DNA of 7,778 nt from positions 1-7,778 of the forward strand of contig JBIIJE010000117.1 in the NCBI GenBank assembly GCA_044234005.1. Reading direction: 5' to 3'. The position numbers and the translations under genes were made by a program. Under the pieces are notes generated by a model that was not told the DNA's origin, searched no databases, and worked only from the letters and a program-made list of their open reading frames with translations. Positions 7,033 through 7,778 of the stretch are shown one piece after another. The DNA is from OLB11 sp044234005. Its GTDB lineage: Bacteria > Bacteroidota > Bacteroidia > Chitinophagales > Chitinophagaceae. How positions within the stretch are numbered: the first letter of the stretch is position 1; every line of letters begins with the position of its first letter.

Positions 7033-7494
7033 CTAAATTGATAATTTTTCTAGTATCGAAAATACAGCTGGACACACCTCGGAATTCTTTACAGTAAGCG
7101 CCTGACGTTTTACAAATACATCTTCGTCGGTATATGGATAGCGTGCGCAATCGCTAGGGCGTGCTTCGTAAATTTGACAAGTATTATCTGTTTGCAAAAA
7201 ACTACATGGTTGCTGTTGTAATACATAATCATTATCCTCATCGAGCTTTAAATAGGTTTGAATAAATAAACCTTCTTTCATACCCAAATATTTTGCTATG
7301 CGTTTAATATCCGGAATTTTAAATCGAGGTGAATGGTTTTTGCAACAATTGGCACAATTCAAACAATCAATTTTGCTGAAAGCTTCTTCATGCAAGGCAG
7401 GTAATTGTTTAATCAAATCACGTTGCGAAACTTTTTTTAAATAGTTGGCATATAGCTTTCTATGTTCTCTTGCCTTCTTTTGCCATTCTAACAT
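7033..7494 (-). CDS. YkgJ family cysteine cluster protein (zinc/iron-chelating domain)
   Basis: A 153-aa cytoplasmic protein with the cysteine pattern of the YkgJ family: CxxCxxCC at residues 44-51, then C97 in PCSFL, C106 in CQIYEARP, C116 in DCARYP and C141 in VCP. These eight cysteines are expected to bind a metal (Zn or an Fe-S cluster); the role of the family is not established. The first 40 residues are charged and probably helical. There is no signal peptide or membrane segment. The ATG follows the threonine dehydrogenase stop by 14 bp on the same strand, so the two are very probably co-transcribed. No Shine-Dalgarno site is seen. Family assignment is firm; function is unknown. Confidence 0.9.
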   Translation of the reverse strand: MLEWQKKAREHRKLYANYLKKVSQRDLIKQLPALHEEAFSKIDCLNCANCCKNHSPRFKIPDIKRIAKYLGMKEGLFIQTYLKLDEDNDYVLQQQPCSFLQTDNTCQIYEARPSDCARYPYTDEDVFVKRQALTVKNSEVCPAVFSILEKLSI

Positions 7495-7508
7495 GCAGTA
7501 TTTTGTCT

Positions 7509-7778
7509 TTACGATTTTAAAGCTAAATTTTTCAACATATCATCGGTCATCGACTCTAAATCGTATTGAGGCTTCCATTGCCAATCTAATTTAGCTTGTT
7601 CATCATCGATACTTTGAGGCCAACCATCTGCAATATGCTGCCGAAAATCGGGCTTATAGGTAAGATCGAAATTAGGAATTCGTTTTGTAATCGCTTCCCC
7701 TATTTCCTTCGGTGAAAAACTCATGGCACTCAAATTATATGAACTTCGAATTGAAATCTTATCAGCAGGTGCTTCCAT
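7509..7778 (-). CDS. NAD-dependent epimerase/L-threonine 3-dehydrogenase (SDR type), C-terminal part
   Basis: Only the last 89 residues are in the window; the frame is open at the right edge, so the Met at 7778 is an internal residue and not a start. The segment resembles the C-terminal substrate-binding lobe of the short-chain-dehydrogenase type of L-threonine 3-dehydrogenase found in Bacteroidota. Recognisable stretches are IRSSYNLSAMSFSPKEIGEA (9-28), DFRQHIADGWPQSIDD (44-59), DWQWKPQYDL (65-74) and a terminal DMLKNL helix. That enzyme oxidises L-threonine to 2-amino-3-ketobutyrate with NAD. The Rossmann NAD-binding motif and the YxxxK catalytic pair lie outside the window and cannot be checked, so another extended-SDR epimerase remains possible. 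It is the first visible gene of the minus-strand cluster running through the YkgJ, CpcT-like and pirin genes. Confidence 0.8.
   Translation of the reverse strand: MEAPADKISIRSSYNLSAMSFSPKEIGEAITKRIPNFDLTYKPDFRQHIADGWPQSIDDEQAKLDWQWKPQYDLESMTDDMLKNLALKS

Noticed and set aside
1..7778. Mobile element, CRISPR array, tRNA/rRNA, defence or other novel multi-gene system
   Set aside because: Nearly all of the window is covered by recognisable gene families; the longest gene-free stretch is 128 bp and none contains repeat arrays or RNA-gene signatures that I can see.

Overview
The window is AT-rich chromosomal DNA that looks like a member of the Bacteroidota. The protein types fit this: an S41 C-terminal processing protease of Bacteroidota style, a PanB with the end 'DFPNENEQY', an SDR-type threonine dehydrogenase, a single-domain Ppx/GppA, and a secreted CpcT-like protein with a 'SAQ' signal cleavage site. 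Two exact TAnnTTTG boxes (the Bacteroidota -7 element) and the lack of Shine-Dalgarno sites close to most starts agree with it. Assignment below phylum, for example to a Chitinophagales or Saprospirales-like lineage, is a guess.

Layout. (1) 1-1523, plus strand: an S41/CtpA protease with PDZ domain, whose N-terminus lies outside the window. (2) 1545-4601, minus strand: a two-gene polyphosphate unit. ppk1 (polyphosphate kinase) comes first and a Ppx/GppA phosphatase follows 51 bp later; its stop converges on the protease stop. (3) 4602-4729: a 128 bp divergent control region with a promoter for ppk1 on the minus strand and a -7 box for panB on the plus strand. (4) 4730-5554, plus strand: panB (ketopantoate hydroxymethyltransferase, pantothenate/CoA synthesis). 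(5) 5614-7778, minus strand: four closely spaced genes. In transcription order they are the C-terminal part of an NAD-dependent threonine dehydrogenase/epimerase, a YkgJ-type cysteine-cluster protein, an exported CpcT/CpeT-family protein and a pirin. Gaps are 14, 43 and 26 bp, so they may be co-transcribed.

How the genes relate: Ppk1 makes polyphosphate from ATP and Ppx degrades it, a classic make-and-break pair. PanB and the polyphosphate genes share only the control region. The right-hand cluster has no obvious common pathway.

This is mostly an ordinary housekeeping region. I see no mobile element, CRISPR array, tRNA, rRNA or defence system, and no clear undescribed system. The points most worth checking are a Phe where E. 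coli Ppk1 has its second conserved active-region histidine, the position of the ppk1 promoter almost on top of the start codon, and a secreted member of a phycobilin-lyase family in what looks like a non-phototroph.
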